From contig CBFHXB010000018.1 in assembly GCA_965659685.1 (NCBI GenBank), positions 1 through 45,054 on the forward strand: a DNA stretch of 45,054 bases. The letters are read 5' to 3'. Source of the DNA: MGIIa-L3 sp11892u (GTDB taxonomy: Archaea; Thermoplasmatota; Poseidoniia; Poseidoniales; Poseidoniaceae). Numbering within the stretch: position 1 is the stretch's first letter; every line of letters begins with the position of its first letter. The notes beneath the pieces are model-generated. The model had not been told where the DNA came from. It searched no databases and worked only from the letters and a program-made list of their open reading frames with translations. This document shows, in pieces, positions 7,355 to 15,478 of this stretch. The position numbers and the translations under genes were made by a program.

Positions 7355-9160
7355 TCAGGCGTTGTTCGCAGCGTCATCGGATTGCGGTGTGAGGAACGCC
7401 GAGGTCCCGTCGCGGTCGATGAGAGGGAGGGTGAGGGTTGAGCCGTCCATGAGCACGTGAACGGGGCAAGCAAGCCCACAAGCCGGGGCGAGATAGTCCT
7501 CTCCGGTTTCCGTCATGACCATCCGCAAGCCGTGGCCTGCAGGCAAGATTACGTCCATGCCTTGGAATTCCATGTACATCGTCACCGCGCTCCCGGGCGC
7601 CACGGTTTGAGGGTCGTACCCGCCGGCATGGTACCGGACGTCCATCGTGGCATGGCCCAGGCGCAACCCGGTTTCTGCATCCTGCAATTCAACGAAGACC
7701 TGCCCGCCGTCGTAGGTCGGGCTGACTTGGAGGTGAAGGGTGGGGAGTCCGGAGATGTGGAGGTCGTTCTCGCTCAACGAAGGGCAATCCACGGTCACGG
7801 ATTGAATTCCACCACCGGCCACGGAGGCGCCTCCCACCCAGCTGCCGTCGGCCGAACAGTCGCTGAGGTTGATCGGCGTGGCTTCAGCATCGAGCGGTGG
7901 CCACGTTGATTCCACGCGCCATTGCCCGTCGTTGCGCTGGATTTGCGCGTGGAGGCCCGGTTGTTGCCCCTCTCCCTTGAGGTAGTAGTCGAACCACTCC
8001 AACAGATCCTCGGCCCAATCCCAGCGCGTCATTTCAGCGATGGCTTCACCGCCGTATCCCGGATCCTGAGCGTTGTGCTTGCTCCATTGATCGGGGTAGT
8101 TGTGTTCCCACTGGCCGAGCATCCCGCGAACGTCGTAGCCTGCATCGACGTAGGCCTGGTACCACACCGTCCCTGACGGACCGCCGAAGACCTGGTGCGG
8201 GTCGACGTTCCAATCCTGCATGCCTTGAATCCAATACACGCTGCCGTTCCAATTTTGGAAGGCCTTGTCGATGTGGCTTCGCTCGTCGTAATAGTTCTCC
8301 ATGTAGGGGTCCATCTCACCGGCCACATAGGTCACGGGTCCGGCGAAGAGCCCCTCGACGATGTCGGGGCAGATGTTGTCGAGGTCGTCGCCGTTGTAGT
8401 CCACGGTGCTGGAGAAGTAATTCATGTGCATGACCTGAGAACGGGCCTCTGCGCTCCCGTTCTTGTAGAGAAGGGGATGCAGGGCCGTGGTGCCCGAAAT
8501 GGGCACGATGGTCTTCAGGTACTCGCTGCCCATGGCGGCGGCCTCCCATTGCGTCGCGCCTTCGTAGGATTTCCCGTAGAGGCCGACGTGGCCGTTGGAC
8601 CATTCTTGCTGCCCAAGCCACTCCACCGCCGCATGGATGCCAAGGCCTTCGCCGGCGCCTCGGTAATCGAAGCAGCCGCTGCTCTCCTCGGTGCCGAACA
8701 CGGCGACCTGCGCGAGGGCGTAGCCGTGGGGGACGTAATTCTCGAAAATGAACTCACCACGCCCGGGGCTGACGACGTTGGTTGGCGACGATTCGGAGCC
8801 TTGTGGTCCATAGGAATAGTAGGGGGAAATGACGGCGATCACCGGCACCTGTGCGCCTGCTTCGGTGTTTGAGGGCAACCAGTAGGACAGGTGCACTTCG
8901 GACGTGGCGGGGCCCGTTTCCCAAATGTCCGACGTGTCAACCTCGACAAGCGCCTCTTGAACGGGCAGGGCCGTGTAGGGCCCGTCTTCGAGCACCCGGC
9001 TGTAGGAGCCGGTCCAATTCCAATCCACGAGATGGCGGTCTTCGAGGCGAAGGCGGTCGTCGTCGTCGCCGTCTCCTTCGGCCGACGGAGCATCGCTCAA
9101 ACACCCCGAGAGCGGCATGCAGAGGACGAGCAACGCCAGCACCGCGGCACGCCCTCGCAT
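7355..9160 (-). CDS. Secreted lipoprotein hydrolase, CocE/NonD (peptidase S15) family
   Basis: 601 residues with a signal peptide and lipobox (MPLSGC, Cys20), then an acidic spacer, so it is probably tethered outside the cell. The alpha/beta-hydrolase domain has the nucleophile elbow GLYGKSYEG (Ser198), a likely catalytic Asp in QGMQDWNVD (Asp316) and His in QWEHNYPD (His353), in the order expected for X-Pro dipeptidyl peptidase/CocE enzymes. The C-terminal third is a jelly-roll (PepX_C type) ending in strands such as HLQVSPTYDGG and GHGLRMVM. Family members cleave X-Pro dipeptides, esters or beta-lactam side chains; for a marine heterotroph a role in degrading external peptides or esters is a reasonable inference. 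Confidence 0.85.
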   Translation of the reverse strand: MRGRAAVLALLVLCMPLSGCLSDAPSAEGDGDDDDRLRLEDRHLVDWNWTGSYSRVLEDGPYTALPVQEALVEVDTSDIWETGPATSEVHLSYWLPSNTEAGAQVPVIAVISPYYSYGPQGSESSPTNVVSPGRGEFIFENYVPHGYALAQVAVFGTEESSGCFDYRGAGEGLGIHAAVEWLGQQEWSNGHVGLYGKSYEGATQWEAAAMGSEYLKTIVPISGTTALHPLLYKNGSAEARSQVMHMNYFSSTVDYNGDDLDNICPDIVEGLFAGPVTYVAGEMDPYMENYYDERSHIDKAFQNWNGSVYWIQGMQDWNVDPHQVFGGPSGTVWYQAYVDAGYDVRGMLGQWEHNYPDQWSKHNAQDPGYGGEAIAEMTRWDWAEDLLEWFDYYLKGEGQQPGLHAQIQRNDGQWRVESTWPPLDAEATPINLSDCSADGSWVGGASVAGGGIQSVTVDCPSLSENDLHISGLPTLHLQVSPTYDGGQVFVELQDAETGLRLGHATMDVRYHAGGYDPQTVAPGSAVTMYMEFQGMDVILPAGHGLRMVMTETGEDYLAPACGLACPVHVLMDGSTLTLPLIDRDGTSAFLTPQSDDAANNA

Positions 9161-9307
9161 GAAGGGGCCTCAACGTTGCCCTTCATCACGCTGACGCCCT
9201 CGCCTGAACGCGTGCAAGGGCGCCCGTCAGACGGGAAACGTCAAGCCGGACCCGTTCGACCAAGGTGCATGGGCGCTGGTCCTGCAGAGGTCGGGAAGAA
9301 GTGGTTC

Positions 9308-9856
9308 ATGCGTCAGTATTGGCGCTTGCAGCAATCGCAGAGCCTCATTTCGATGGGGTTCTGGTGCGTCACGCTGACCCTGTTGATTTGGCCCTACGTG
9401 TCCTGGCGTTTCAACGCGGACACGCAATGGGCGGGCGTCCCTGCCACCTACGTTGGCTTGGCGTCGATCGCCATGATGGTGTTGCTCACCGTGCTGCTCG
9501 TCGGTTACATCTACGACCAATTCCTCTCGTTGTGGAAGGAACATCAGAACGTCATCATCGAGCGGAACCCCTTCGCGACCTATCTTTTGACGCCACGCGA
9601 TGCCATCATCATTGGGCAACTGTCGACGCTGATGAAGACCATGCATCCTGAAGACGAGCGCATTCAGGCCCAAGCCGAGTGGATGGAACGATGGCTGGCC
9701 TCCATGCCGGAACTGGAAGTGTTTGAGCGGATGGTGACCGAACTTGACGAGCGCCTCGGCACACCGGTCCCGGAATTCACCTTCCTGCCCGACGGCGCGG
9801 TCGAAGCTGCGCGGCAGTCCGCTGCTGCTCGGCGCAACGGCGACGAGGGGGCATGA
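9308..9856 (+). CDS. Two-helix membrane protein, function unknown
   Basis: About 182 residues from the ATG at 9308; an upstream ATG at 9269 would add 13. There is a hydrophobic segment at about 15-31 (FWCVTLTLLIWPYV), a second at about 43-67 (YVGLASIAMMVLLTVLLVGYIYD), then a soluble, acidic C-terminal helical region without recognisable motif. The stop codon lies one base before the ATG of the KdsC-like gene, so the two are very likely co-transcribed. Divergent from the hydrolase gene; the roughly 110-base gap holds no clear signal. I do not recognise a family. Confidence 0.65.
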   Translation: MRQYWRLQQSQSLISMGFWCVTLTLLIWPYVSWRFNADTQWAGVPATYVGLASIAMMVLLTVLLVGYIYDQFLSLWKEHQNVIIERNPFATYLLTPRDAIIIGQLSTLMKTMHPEDERIQAQAEWMERWLASMPELEVFERMVTELDERLGTPVPEFTFLPDGAVEAARQSAAARRNGDEGA

Positions 9857-9857
9857 C

Positions 9858-10406
9858 ATGGACTGGCCAAGCGATTGGGTTCGTCCATCTCCTGAACAAG
9901 CCGCCCGGTTGGCGCGCCTCGAGATGCTGTTGCTCGACGTCGACGGTGTGCTGACGGACGGCACGGTCCTCAGGGGCGCCGACGGTTCGGAGGCGCGACG
10001 TTTCTCCGTCATCGACGGCCATGGGCTCGGCATGCTTCGCGACGATGGCATGATCATCGGCGTGGTCAGCCGCGAGGCGTCCGAAATCACCCGCGCACGC
10101 ATGGAAAAGCTCCAGATGCCGGAAATCCATGTGGGCGCCTCCGACAAAGCCGTGGTCGTCAACGACATCCGGACTCGGCATGCACTTGGCGAGGGGACGA
10201 TTGCTTTCGTCGGCGACGACCTTCCGGATCTGGCCGCCTTTGGCGAAGCAGACCTCTGCATCGCTCCAGCCAACGCTCACCCCGCCGTCAAGGCGGCAGC
10301 GGACCTCGTGCTGTGCCGTCGTGGCGGCCAAGAAGCCGTCCGTGAATTGGCCGAAATCATCCGGGCAGCGAAAGGCCTCGGGCCCATGGCCGGACGCTTG
10401 CCTTGA
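9858..10406 (+). CDS. KdsC-like HAD phosphatase (nonulosonate/KDO-type)
   Basis: 182 residues, matching the short, capless KdsC-type HAD phosphatases. Motif I is LLLDVDGVLTDG, motif II the VVSREAS region, the Lys lies in the GASDKAVVV stretch, and motif IV is FVGDDLPDLAAF. KdsC removes phosphate from KDO-8-P; close relatives act on nonulosonate-9-phosphates. Here the neighbours are a CMP-sugar synthetase and a NeuB synthase, which points to a sialic-like acid. The gene ends exactly where the opposing CMP-sugar synthetase ends (10406/10407), so the cluster is convergent rather than one operon. Confidence 0.82.
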   Translation: MDWPSDWVRPSPEQAARLARLEMLLLDVDGVLTDGTVLRGADGSEARRFSVIDGHGLGMLRDDGMIIGVVSREASEITRARMEKLQMPEIHVGASDKAVVVNDIRTRHALGEGTIAFVGDDLPDLAAFGEADLCIAPANAHPAVKAAADLVLCRRGGQEAVRELAEIIRAAKGLGPMAGRLP

Positions 10407-11093
10407 TCAGGCCGGCTCAAGGCTTCGCTCGCGCACGAGCGTTTCCAGCCGCATCCAATCGTCTTCCGTGTCGATTTCCCATGCTTGCCAGGGTTGCATG
10501 ACAAAAGCGCCCGTCCGCCCACCGAGCCTGCACGCCTGCGACTCCCACACCTCGCGCGTGGCGAGGTAGAACGCACCGTTTTCGGCCACGCGATCGGGAA
10601 TGTCCTGCCGGCGGGGGCGTTGCTGTGGATCGTAATTCAGCGGCGTTGCGGTTCCGTCATCACCGAGCGACCATTGGAACACGTGGTTCTCGACGACCGA
10701 GAGCATGCTGTCCAGATTTTGGGCGGCCATCTGTCGCAAGGCCGCGTCAAGATCGCCGGGCAAAGTCAGTGGAGAAGTGGCTTGCATCAACACGACGATG
10801 TTTGCCTGCTGTGCTTCGGGATGGTGTTTGAGCACGTCGATGACCACCGGCTCGGTGGCGGCTTCGTCCGTCGCCAGCGCATCAGGACGGCGATGCGTCA
10901 GCGCGCCATGGGCTTCGGCCACGGCGAGGATTTCATCGTCTTCGCTGGAGAGCACGACGTGGTCCACGCCCTCTGCGGCAAGCGCCGCACGGATGGTCCA
11001 AGCAATCAGCGGGTGACCGGCAAAAGGCCGGACGTTTTTGCGTGGGATGCCCTTGGAACCGCCGCGTGCGCAAATGACGGCCACGACGGACAC
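10407..11093 (-). CDS. neuA: CMP-nonulosonic acid synthetase (NeuA-like)
   Basis: 228 residues, full length for the family. It activates a nine-carbon acidic sugar with CTP to form the CMP-sugar donor for glycosyltransferases. The N-terminal nucleotide-binding signature ICARGGSKGIPRKN is complete, followed by HVVLSSEDDEI, LMQATSPL and ENGAFYLATREVW. The GTG at 11093 is nine bases behind the NeuB stop, whose TGAGGG doubles as a ribosome site. The exact sugar (Neu5Ac, legionaminic or pseudaminic type) cannot be told. Third gene of a minus-strand set with the NeuB- and GT-B-like genes. Confidence 0.85.
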   Translation of the reverse strand: MSVVAVICARGGSKGIPRKNVRPFAGHPLIAWTIRAALAAEGVDHVVLSSEDDEILAVAEAHGALTHRRPDALATDEAATEPVVIDVLKHHPEAQQANIVVLMQATSPLTLPGDLDAALRQMAAQNLDSMLSVVENHVFQWSLGDDGTATPLNYDPQQRPRRQDIPDRVAENGAFYLATREVWESQACRLGGRTGAFVMQPWQAWEIDTEDDWMRLETLVRERSLEPA

Positions 11094-11102
11094 GGTGAAC
11101 CC

Positions 11103-12020
11103 TCACTGGACGCGTCGGAGTTTGGCCCGCATGGGGACTTCCTCGTCGTAGACGCGCTTGACGCCGTCCCCAAGGGCCACTTCGAACGCCCGCACGTCAC
11201 GCACGAGCTTCTGCAGCCCGGGGACTTCGAGGCTCGCTGCGTGGTCGCTGCCGCGCATGGCTCGGTCGAGGGTGAAGTGGCGTTCGAGCACTTTCGCACC
11301 CATCGCAACGGCTGCGATGTCGATCGCGATGCCTTGGTGATGTCCGGAGAAACCGAGGATGAAATCCGGGTAACGTTCCTGAAGCGTGGCCATGTAAGCA
11401 AGGTTGAGTTGTTCGAATTTGGCAGGGTACGTCGACGTGCAGTGGAACATCACCTTGGGCTGAGAGGAGGTCCGGAGCCACTCTGCACAGGTGTGAATCT
11501 CTTCCTCGGTGCTCATTCCGGTGGACATCATCATCGGAACCTCGGCCGCAAGCATCGCACGCACAGTCTCCTCATCGGTGATGCTGGCGCTGGCGATTTT
11601 GAACATCGGAATGCCGGCCTCTGCCATTTGTCCGGCGCTGACCGGGTCCCATGCAGAGACAAAGTAAGCCACACCGCGGCTGGTGGCATGTGCCTGAAGT
11701 TCCATGTGCTGCTCCACCGACAGTTCGAGGGCGTCCCTGTGGGCGCCGTAGGTGTCGGCAAACGCATTGGGCGACGCGTAGGGGCGGTCGTATTGTTCAG
11801 GGGTCAACAGCGTGCGCGTGTGCCGCTTCTGACTCTTGATCGCGTTGACGCCGGCGTCTGCGGCGGTGTCGATCAACTGCTTCGCAATGGCCATCTCGCC
11901 CTGGTGATTTTGGCCAATTTCTGCGATGATGTAGGTCTGCCCGGCGGCGACGGCTTCGGCGATATCGCTGATGGCCATGTTCGGCGACATCGGACCCGAG
12001 GTTATCAGCCTGTGGACCAT
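11103..12020 (-). CDS. neuB: Nonulosonic acid synthase (NeuB-like) lacking the C-terminal SAF domain
   Basis: 305 residues. NeuB condenses phosphoenolpyruvate with a six-carbon amino sugar such as ManNAc. The TIM barrel is recognisable: TYIIAEIGQNHQGEM, NAIKSQKRHTRTLL, FKIASASITDEE, MMMSTGMSTEEE, VMFHCTSTYPAK, LGFSGHHQG and AKVLERHFTLDR with the conserved charged DHAASLE ending. The protein stops at RAKLRRVQ, where family members continue into a SAF (antifreeze-like) domain of about 60 residues that closes the active site of a partner subunit; that domain is absent. I start at the ATG at 12020 because GAGAGG sits just before it and the upstream stop is 7 bases away. Confidence 0.85.
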   Translation of the reverse strand: MVHRLITSGPMSPNMAISDIAEAVAAGQTYIIAEIGQNHQGEMAIAKQLIDTAADAGVNAIKSQKRHTRTLLTPEQYDRPYASPNAFADTYGAHRDALELSVEQHMELQAHATSRGVAYFVSAWDPVSAGQMAEAGIPMFKIASASITDEETVRAMLAAEVPMMMSTGMSTEEEIHTCAEWLRTSSQPKVMFHCTSTYPAKFEQLNLAYMATLQERYPDFILGFSGHHQGIAIDIAAVAMGAKVLERHFTLDRAMRGSDHAASLEVPGLQKLVRDVRAFEVALGDGVKRVYDEEVPMRAKLRRVQ

Positions 12021-12027
12021 AGGCCTC

Positions 12028-13209
12028 TCATTCTTCGCCGGTCCATTCGTTCGGGATGCCTCCGTTCGCCAACCACCGTGCCAAAGAGGCCACTCGAGCG
12101 CCGTTCCTGCCGTCTGCACGGTGCCCGAGGCGGGCGAATGCCCGTTCGCACGCCGCAGCGTCGGGGCGGAGTCCTTTGTCGAGCACAGCGGCAAGGTCAT
12201 CCGGGCCGAAGACCGCTCCCTCCAACACGTCGAGCAGCGCCATCACTTCCGCGGCTGGGGCCGCGCCGTCGTCGGGCGAGATGCTGTTGACAAAGGGCGT
12301 TCGGTAGGCGAGGGCAGGGATGACGACAGAGGTCGCAGGGGAGAGGATCACCGCTGCGTGCCGGACCAAGGGCAGGTAGAGGTCCTGGTCGGTCGTTGTC
12401 ACGACGCCTTCAGGCATCGTAAGCACGGACCCTTGGCTGATTTCCACAGGGTGTGGCTTGTGGACAAAGGCGAGGTCGTCCCGGTTTCCGAAGGCATCCA
12501 ACGCTGCGCGAAAGAGCGCGTCGGCCGGGCCTTTCACAGGAGGGCGGTGCGAACCGAGCATCAGCACGATCCTTCGATCCGGTTCAATCCCAAGTGCGGC
12601 GTGAACATCGGCATCACCGGCCGTGTCCAAGCCGTCAAGGGAAGGTGATCCGGTGATGATCTGTCCCTCGGCCGGCGCGCCGACGCCGACGTTGATGTCG
12701 CGGCATACCTCCGACCAAACGGCGTTGGCGTTGCACCCCATCATGCTGCCGCGGTACGTCAACCAAGGCCACGTCAAGGTCGGCGAGCCATGATCGATGG
12801 AAAGCACGGGAATGCCCGCATGTCGGGCCCACGGCACGACCTGATGTTTCGTCCAACCTTGGTTGGGGGTGACCACGATGACCACGTCAGGGGTCCACGG
12901 TAGCCTGCCCCGGGCCGGAGGGAACGCGGTCGGCCACGTGGTGCCCCTGGGCTCAACTCCGTTGCCGGTGACGTCCTCCCACCGCCAGTCGCCGCCGCGG
13001 TAACGGTTGCGGGCCCAGCCAAAACGGGCCCAGAGGAAGCCGTTGATCATGCGGCTCATCTTTGACTTGGCTTCGTAGGCGTAAGGGCCGGGTATGGTGC
13101 GGCCGATGACCAAGACGGCTTCGTCGCCCGCTTCGGCCATGGCCTCGAGCACCGACGCCACGTGTTGGCGGTTGGTCGGGGCTTCTCCGGCGACCACGAG
13201 CGCGCGCAT
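12028..13209 (-). CDS. GT-B-like glycosyltransferase / CDP-glycerol transferase-like protein
   Basis: 393 residues from an ATG with GGGGAG four bases upstream. The N-terminal half opens like a Rossmann domain (MRALVVAGEAPTNRQHVASV). The second half has IVLMLGSHRPP, a KPHPVE motif and a SPATSVVIPALAYRTPFV segment. These are typical of the nucleotide-binding half of GT-B enzymes of the CDP-glycerol glycerophosphotransferase and UDP-GlcNAc 2-epimerase kind. As first gene of the minus-strand set with NeuB and NeuA it may transfer the nonulosonic acid or an adjacent sugar, or make the amino-sugar precursor. Which of these applies is not decided by the sequence. Confidence 0.65.
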   Translation of the reverse strand: MRALVVAGEAPTNRQHVASVLEAMAEAGDEAVLVIGRTIPGPYAYEAKSKMSRMINGFLWARFGWARNRYRGGDWRWEDVTGNGVEPRGTTWPTAFPPARGRLPWTPDVVIVVTPNQGWTKHQVVPWARHAGIPVLSIDHGSPTLTWPWLTYRGSMMGCNANAVWSEVCRDINVGVGAPAEGQIITGSPSLDGLDTAGDADVHAALGIEPDRRIVLMLGSHRPPVKGPADALFRAALDAFGNRDDLAFVHKPHPVEISQGSVLTMPEGVVTTTDQDLYLPLVRHAAVILSPATSVVIPALAYRTPFVNSISPDDGAAPAAEVMALLDVLEGAVFGPDDLAAVLDKGLRPDAAACERAFARLGHRADGRNGARVASLARWLANGGIPNEWTGEE

Positions 13210-13238
13210 GGTCTCCCCGTCCTGACGAAGCGTCTTCT

Positions 13239-13246
13239 GCTTATAG
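13239..13246 (-). promoter_or_regulatory. TATA box of the nonulosonate gene set
   Basis: Minus-strand CTATAAGC lies 30-37 bases before the ATG at 13209 in GC-rich surroundings, consistent with an archaeal TATA box and a short leader carrying GGGGAG. Read on the plus strand (GCTTATAG) it is 44-51 bases before the PhyH start, so it might serve both directions. Confidence 0.55.
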
Positions 13247-13289
13247 CGACCCAAGCCTTGATGAACGCGTTTGGAAGGTCTTGGGTTGC

Positions 13290-14144
13290 ATGTCCAACCG
13301 CTTCGCAGGCTTGCAGGAGGCGTACCGCCGCGACGGATTCGTGGTCGTGCGCGGCTTGTTGGGTGTTGACGAGGCCCTGGATTTGCGGCATCGCTTGGTC
13401 GAGCATTCAGGCGTCACCGACGCCGATTTCGAGGACGTCGATGACGGCGTTCCTCGAAAATGGACGGCCCCCGCTGGCGTGGCCAGCGTGCCTGCGTTTC
13501 AACACCTCCTTTTCGACGAGCGCCTCGTTGGGTTGGCGCGTGAAGTGCTCGGCCCGGATGCCGTCTACCTTCACCACAACGACCTGCACGCCGGATATTC
13601 ATCGCCAGGCTGGCACCGGGACAACGTCCACCGAGGTTTCGGCGAGGGCGAGGATTGGGACGAGGCGGCGGCTCCGTACCGGTGCGCTCGCATCGCACTT
13701 TACCTCCAGACGCATGCCGAGTCCGGTTTCAAATTCGGGCTGATCCCTCGCTCGCACCGTCGCGAATCACGCTTGGTGCAGTGGGAGCGTCGTGCGCCGA
13801 GGTTCTCCACCGTTCGTCGTCTTGTCATGGGGCAGAGGCTTGCCTTTGCTCGTGCGCAATGGATCGCCACAGAACCCGGTGACGTGGTGATTTTTGACCA
13901 CCGCGTGCTTCACTGTGGCGGGCGGACACGTGGACCGAAGTACTCCATCTACCTCGGTGCAGGCGTGCAAAACCATCACTTCGATCGGCACTGGTCCTAC
14001 TACCGAGACCTTCGTTCGGACCTTGACTACCCTCGCGTACCTGATGCGTTGCGGGAGCGCCTGCAGAGCGAGGGGCTTTGGCCGAAGGAAGCGATTCCCG
14101 TGCTTGACCACGTTGGGCACGCCTTCCTGCCGAGCACGTCATGA
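13290..14144 (+). CDS. Phytanoyl-CoA dioxygenase (PhyH) family Fe(II)/2-oxoglutarate oxygenase
   Basis: 284 residues. The double-stranded beta-helix iron site is intact: HxD in GWHRDNVH (His109, Asp111) and distal His in DHRVLHCGG (His208). It is followed by GRTRGPKYSIYLG, whose Arg would bind the 2-oxoglutarate carboxylate. PhyH enzymes hydroxylate lipids or small molecules using oxygen, so the host is probably aerobic. Start at the ATG at 13290, 11 bases after GGAAGG. It stands between glycan genes and 60 bases before a glycosyltransferase on the same strand, so a glycan or lipid substrate is plausible but unproved. Confidence 0.85.
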   Translation: MSNRFAGLQEAYRRDGFVVVRGLLGVDEALDLRHRLVEHSGVTDADFEDVDDGVPRKWTAPAGVASVPAFQHLLFDERLVGLAREVLGPDAVYLHHNDLHAGYSSPGWHRDNVHRGFGEGEDWDEAAAPYRCARIALYLQTHAESGFKFGLIPRSHRRESRLVQWERRAPRFSTVRRLVMGQRLAFARAQWIATEPGDVVIFDHRVLHCGGRTRGPKYSIYLGAGVQNHHFDRHWSYYRDLRSDLDYPRVPDALRERLQSEGLWPKEAIPVLDHVGHAFLPSTS

Positions 14145-14204
14145 CGAGGGGGTGACGACGTCAGGGCCCACCACGCTCAAAGGGGTTGAAGCGAAGGCGG
14201 GGGC

Positions 14205-15440
14205 GTGAGCAACCGACGCCTGTTCGCCGCGGTGCGGGACCTCGACCCGCCAGGAGGGGGTGCGGAACGCTCCTTGGCGGCCCTTCTCAACGGTCTCGCC
14301 GTGTCCGGGCCCACACTGGAAACGGCCCCTGAGTACGTCCCGATGACGGTCGCGGGGGACACTCCGACGCATCCGGCTTGGACCGTGCACGCCTTTGCGA
14401 GCCACGACCGAGGAGACCCCATTGGCTTGCTTGAAGCAGAGGTGCAATTCACGACCACGGACCTGGCCATCGAAGGGGTTTGGTCGAAGGTGGCGTGGGG
14501 CCTGCGTGAACGAAAGGGAGAGCGTCGTCGTCGCAAGTGGGCCCATGACCGCCACATCGCCAGGCGCACCCCTCAATTTGCCTCACGGGTCGGTGCTTGG
14601 CTCGACGGATTGGAACACACCGGCGGCATCGGCTTGACCCAATTGGAATGGGCCCCGGGTGCTGCCCAAGCCTTCCGCGCTCGAAACATGCCTTACGTGA
14701 TGTTCGTGCGGGACGACACCGTGTTCCGGCTTGAGGAACGGTTTCGCCCCGTGATGGAAGAAGCCGCCCTCGTCTGTGCCGCGGGCGAGGGGTTGCTCAG
14801 CGACATCCGATCGCGGTTTTCCATTCGGCGTGGGCACAGCGTTCCGCTGCCGATTGATTTCGAAGGGCGGTTCGGAACCATGGACGAGGTGAACGCCTTG
14901 CGAGCATCCGAACAAGCCGCGCGCGGGGATGGCGCGCCTCCCGTCATCGGCATCATGGTCGTCACGCCCGAGAAGGGCCTTCGGATGTACCACCGCCTCC
15001 TTCCTCGCTTGCATGAACGATGGCCTGACGCTGAGGTCCACATCGCGGGAGGCAGCGCCTACCCGCAAGAACTTGCGCGCCACCCCAACGCTCGGGTGCT
15101 TGGACACGTGGACGCCGCGACCTTCTTCGCCCAAATCGACGTGCACCTCATCCTCTTCGAAACCACAGGATCCTGGGGGCGCGTCATCGGAGAAGCCGGC
15201 CTCTTTGGTGTTCCAAGCGTCACGTCAGACGTGGGTTCGCAACGGGAGGCGTTGGGCGAAGGAGGTCGCTTGGTGCAGGACGGCCATGACGTCGACGACG
15301 TCATCGACGCGTTGCGTGCCGTCTACGACGATCGAGATGCCTACGGTCGTCTCGCACGTGAACACACCCGCATGGTCGATCACAGACGCTCTGTGGCCGC
15401 CTTCAGGAGCGGCCTTGAGGCTTTGCTCGACGACCGTTGA
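14205..15440 (+). CDS. Glycosyltransferase family 4-like (GT-B)
   Basis: 411 residues from a GTG. The N-terminus carries the acceptor-side glycine motif (LDPPGGGAERSLAALL), common in GT4 enzymes. The C-terminal domain has IGIMVVTPEKGLRMYHRLLP, VHIAGGSAY, NARVLGHVD and the donor-binding GSWGRVIGEAGLFGVPSVTSDVGSQREAL, the E-x7-E-like region of retaining GT4 transferases. It probably adds a sugar from a nucleotide-sugar donor to a surface glycan in the cytoplasm or at the inner membrane face. It follows the PhyH gene and precedes pyrF on the same strand. Confidence 0.82.
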   Translation: MSNRRLFAAVRDLDPPGGGAERSLAALLNGLAVSGPTLETAPEYVPMTVAGDTPTHPAWTVHAFASHDRGDPIGLLEAEVQFTTTDLAIEGVWSKVAWGLRERKGERRRRKWAHDRHIARRTPQFASRVGAWLDGLEHTGGIGLTQLEWAPGAAQAFRARNMPYVMFVRDDTVFRLEERFRPVMEEAALVCAAGEGLLSDIRSRFSIRRGHSVPLPIDFEGRFGTMDEVNALRASEQAARGDGAPPVIGIMVVTPEKGLRMYHRLLPRLHERWPDAEVHIAGGSAYPQELARHPNARVLGHVDAATFFAQIDVHLILFETTGSWGRVIGEAGLFGVPSVTSDVGSQREALGEGGRLVQDGHDVDDVIDALRAVYDDRDAYGRLAREHTRMVDHRRSVAAFRSGLEALLDDR

Positions 15441-15478
15441 GCCGGAACCCTTGAGGGGCTGGGCACGGGACAGGCACC

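Noticed and set aside
10485..12290. 601-codon plus-strand open frame
   Set aside because: Lies antisense to NeuA and NeuB, which have clear motifs; its translation is Arg/His-rich with no domain.
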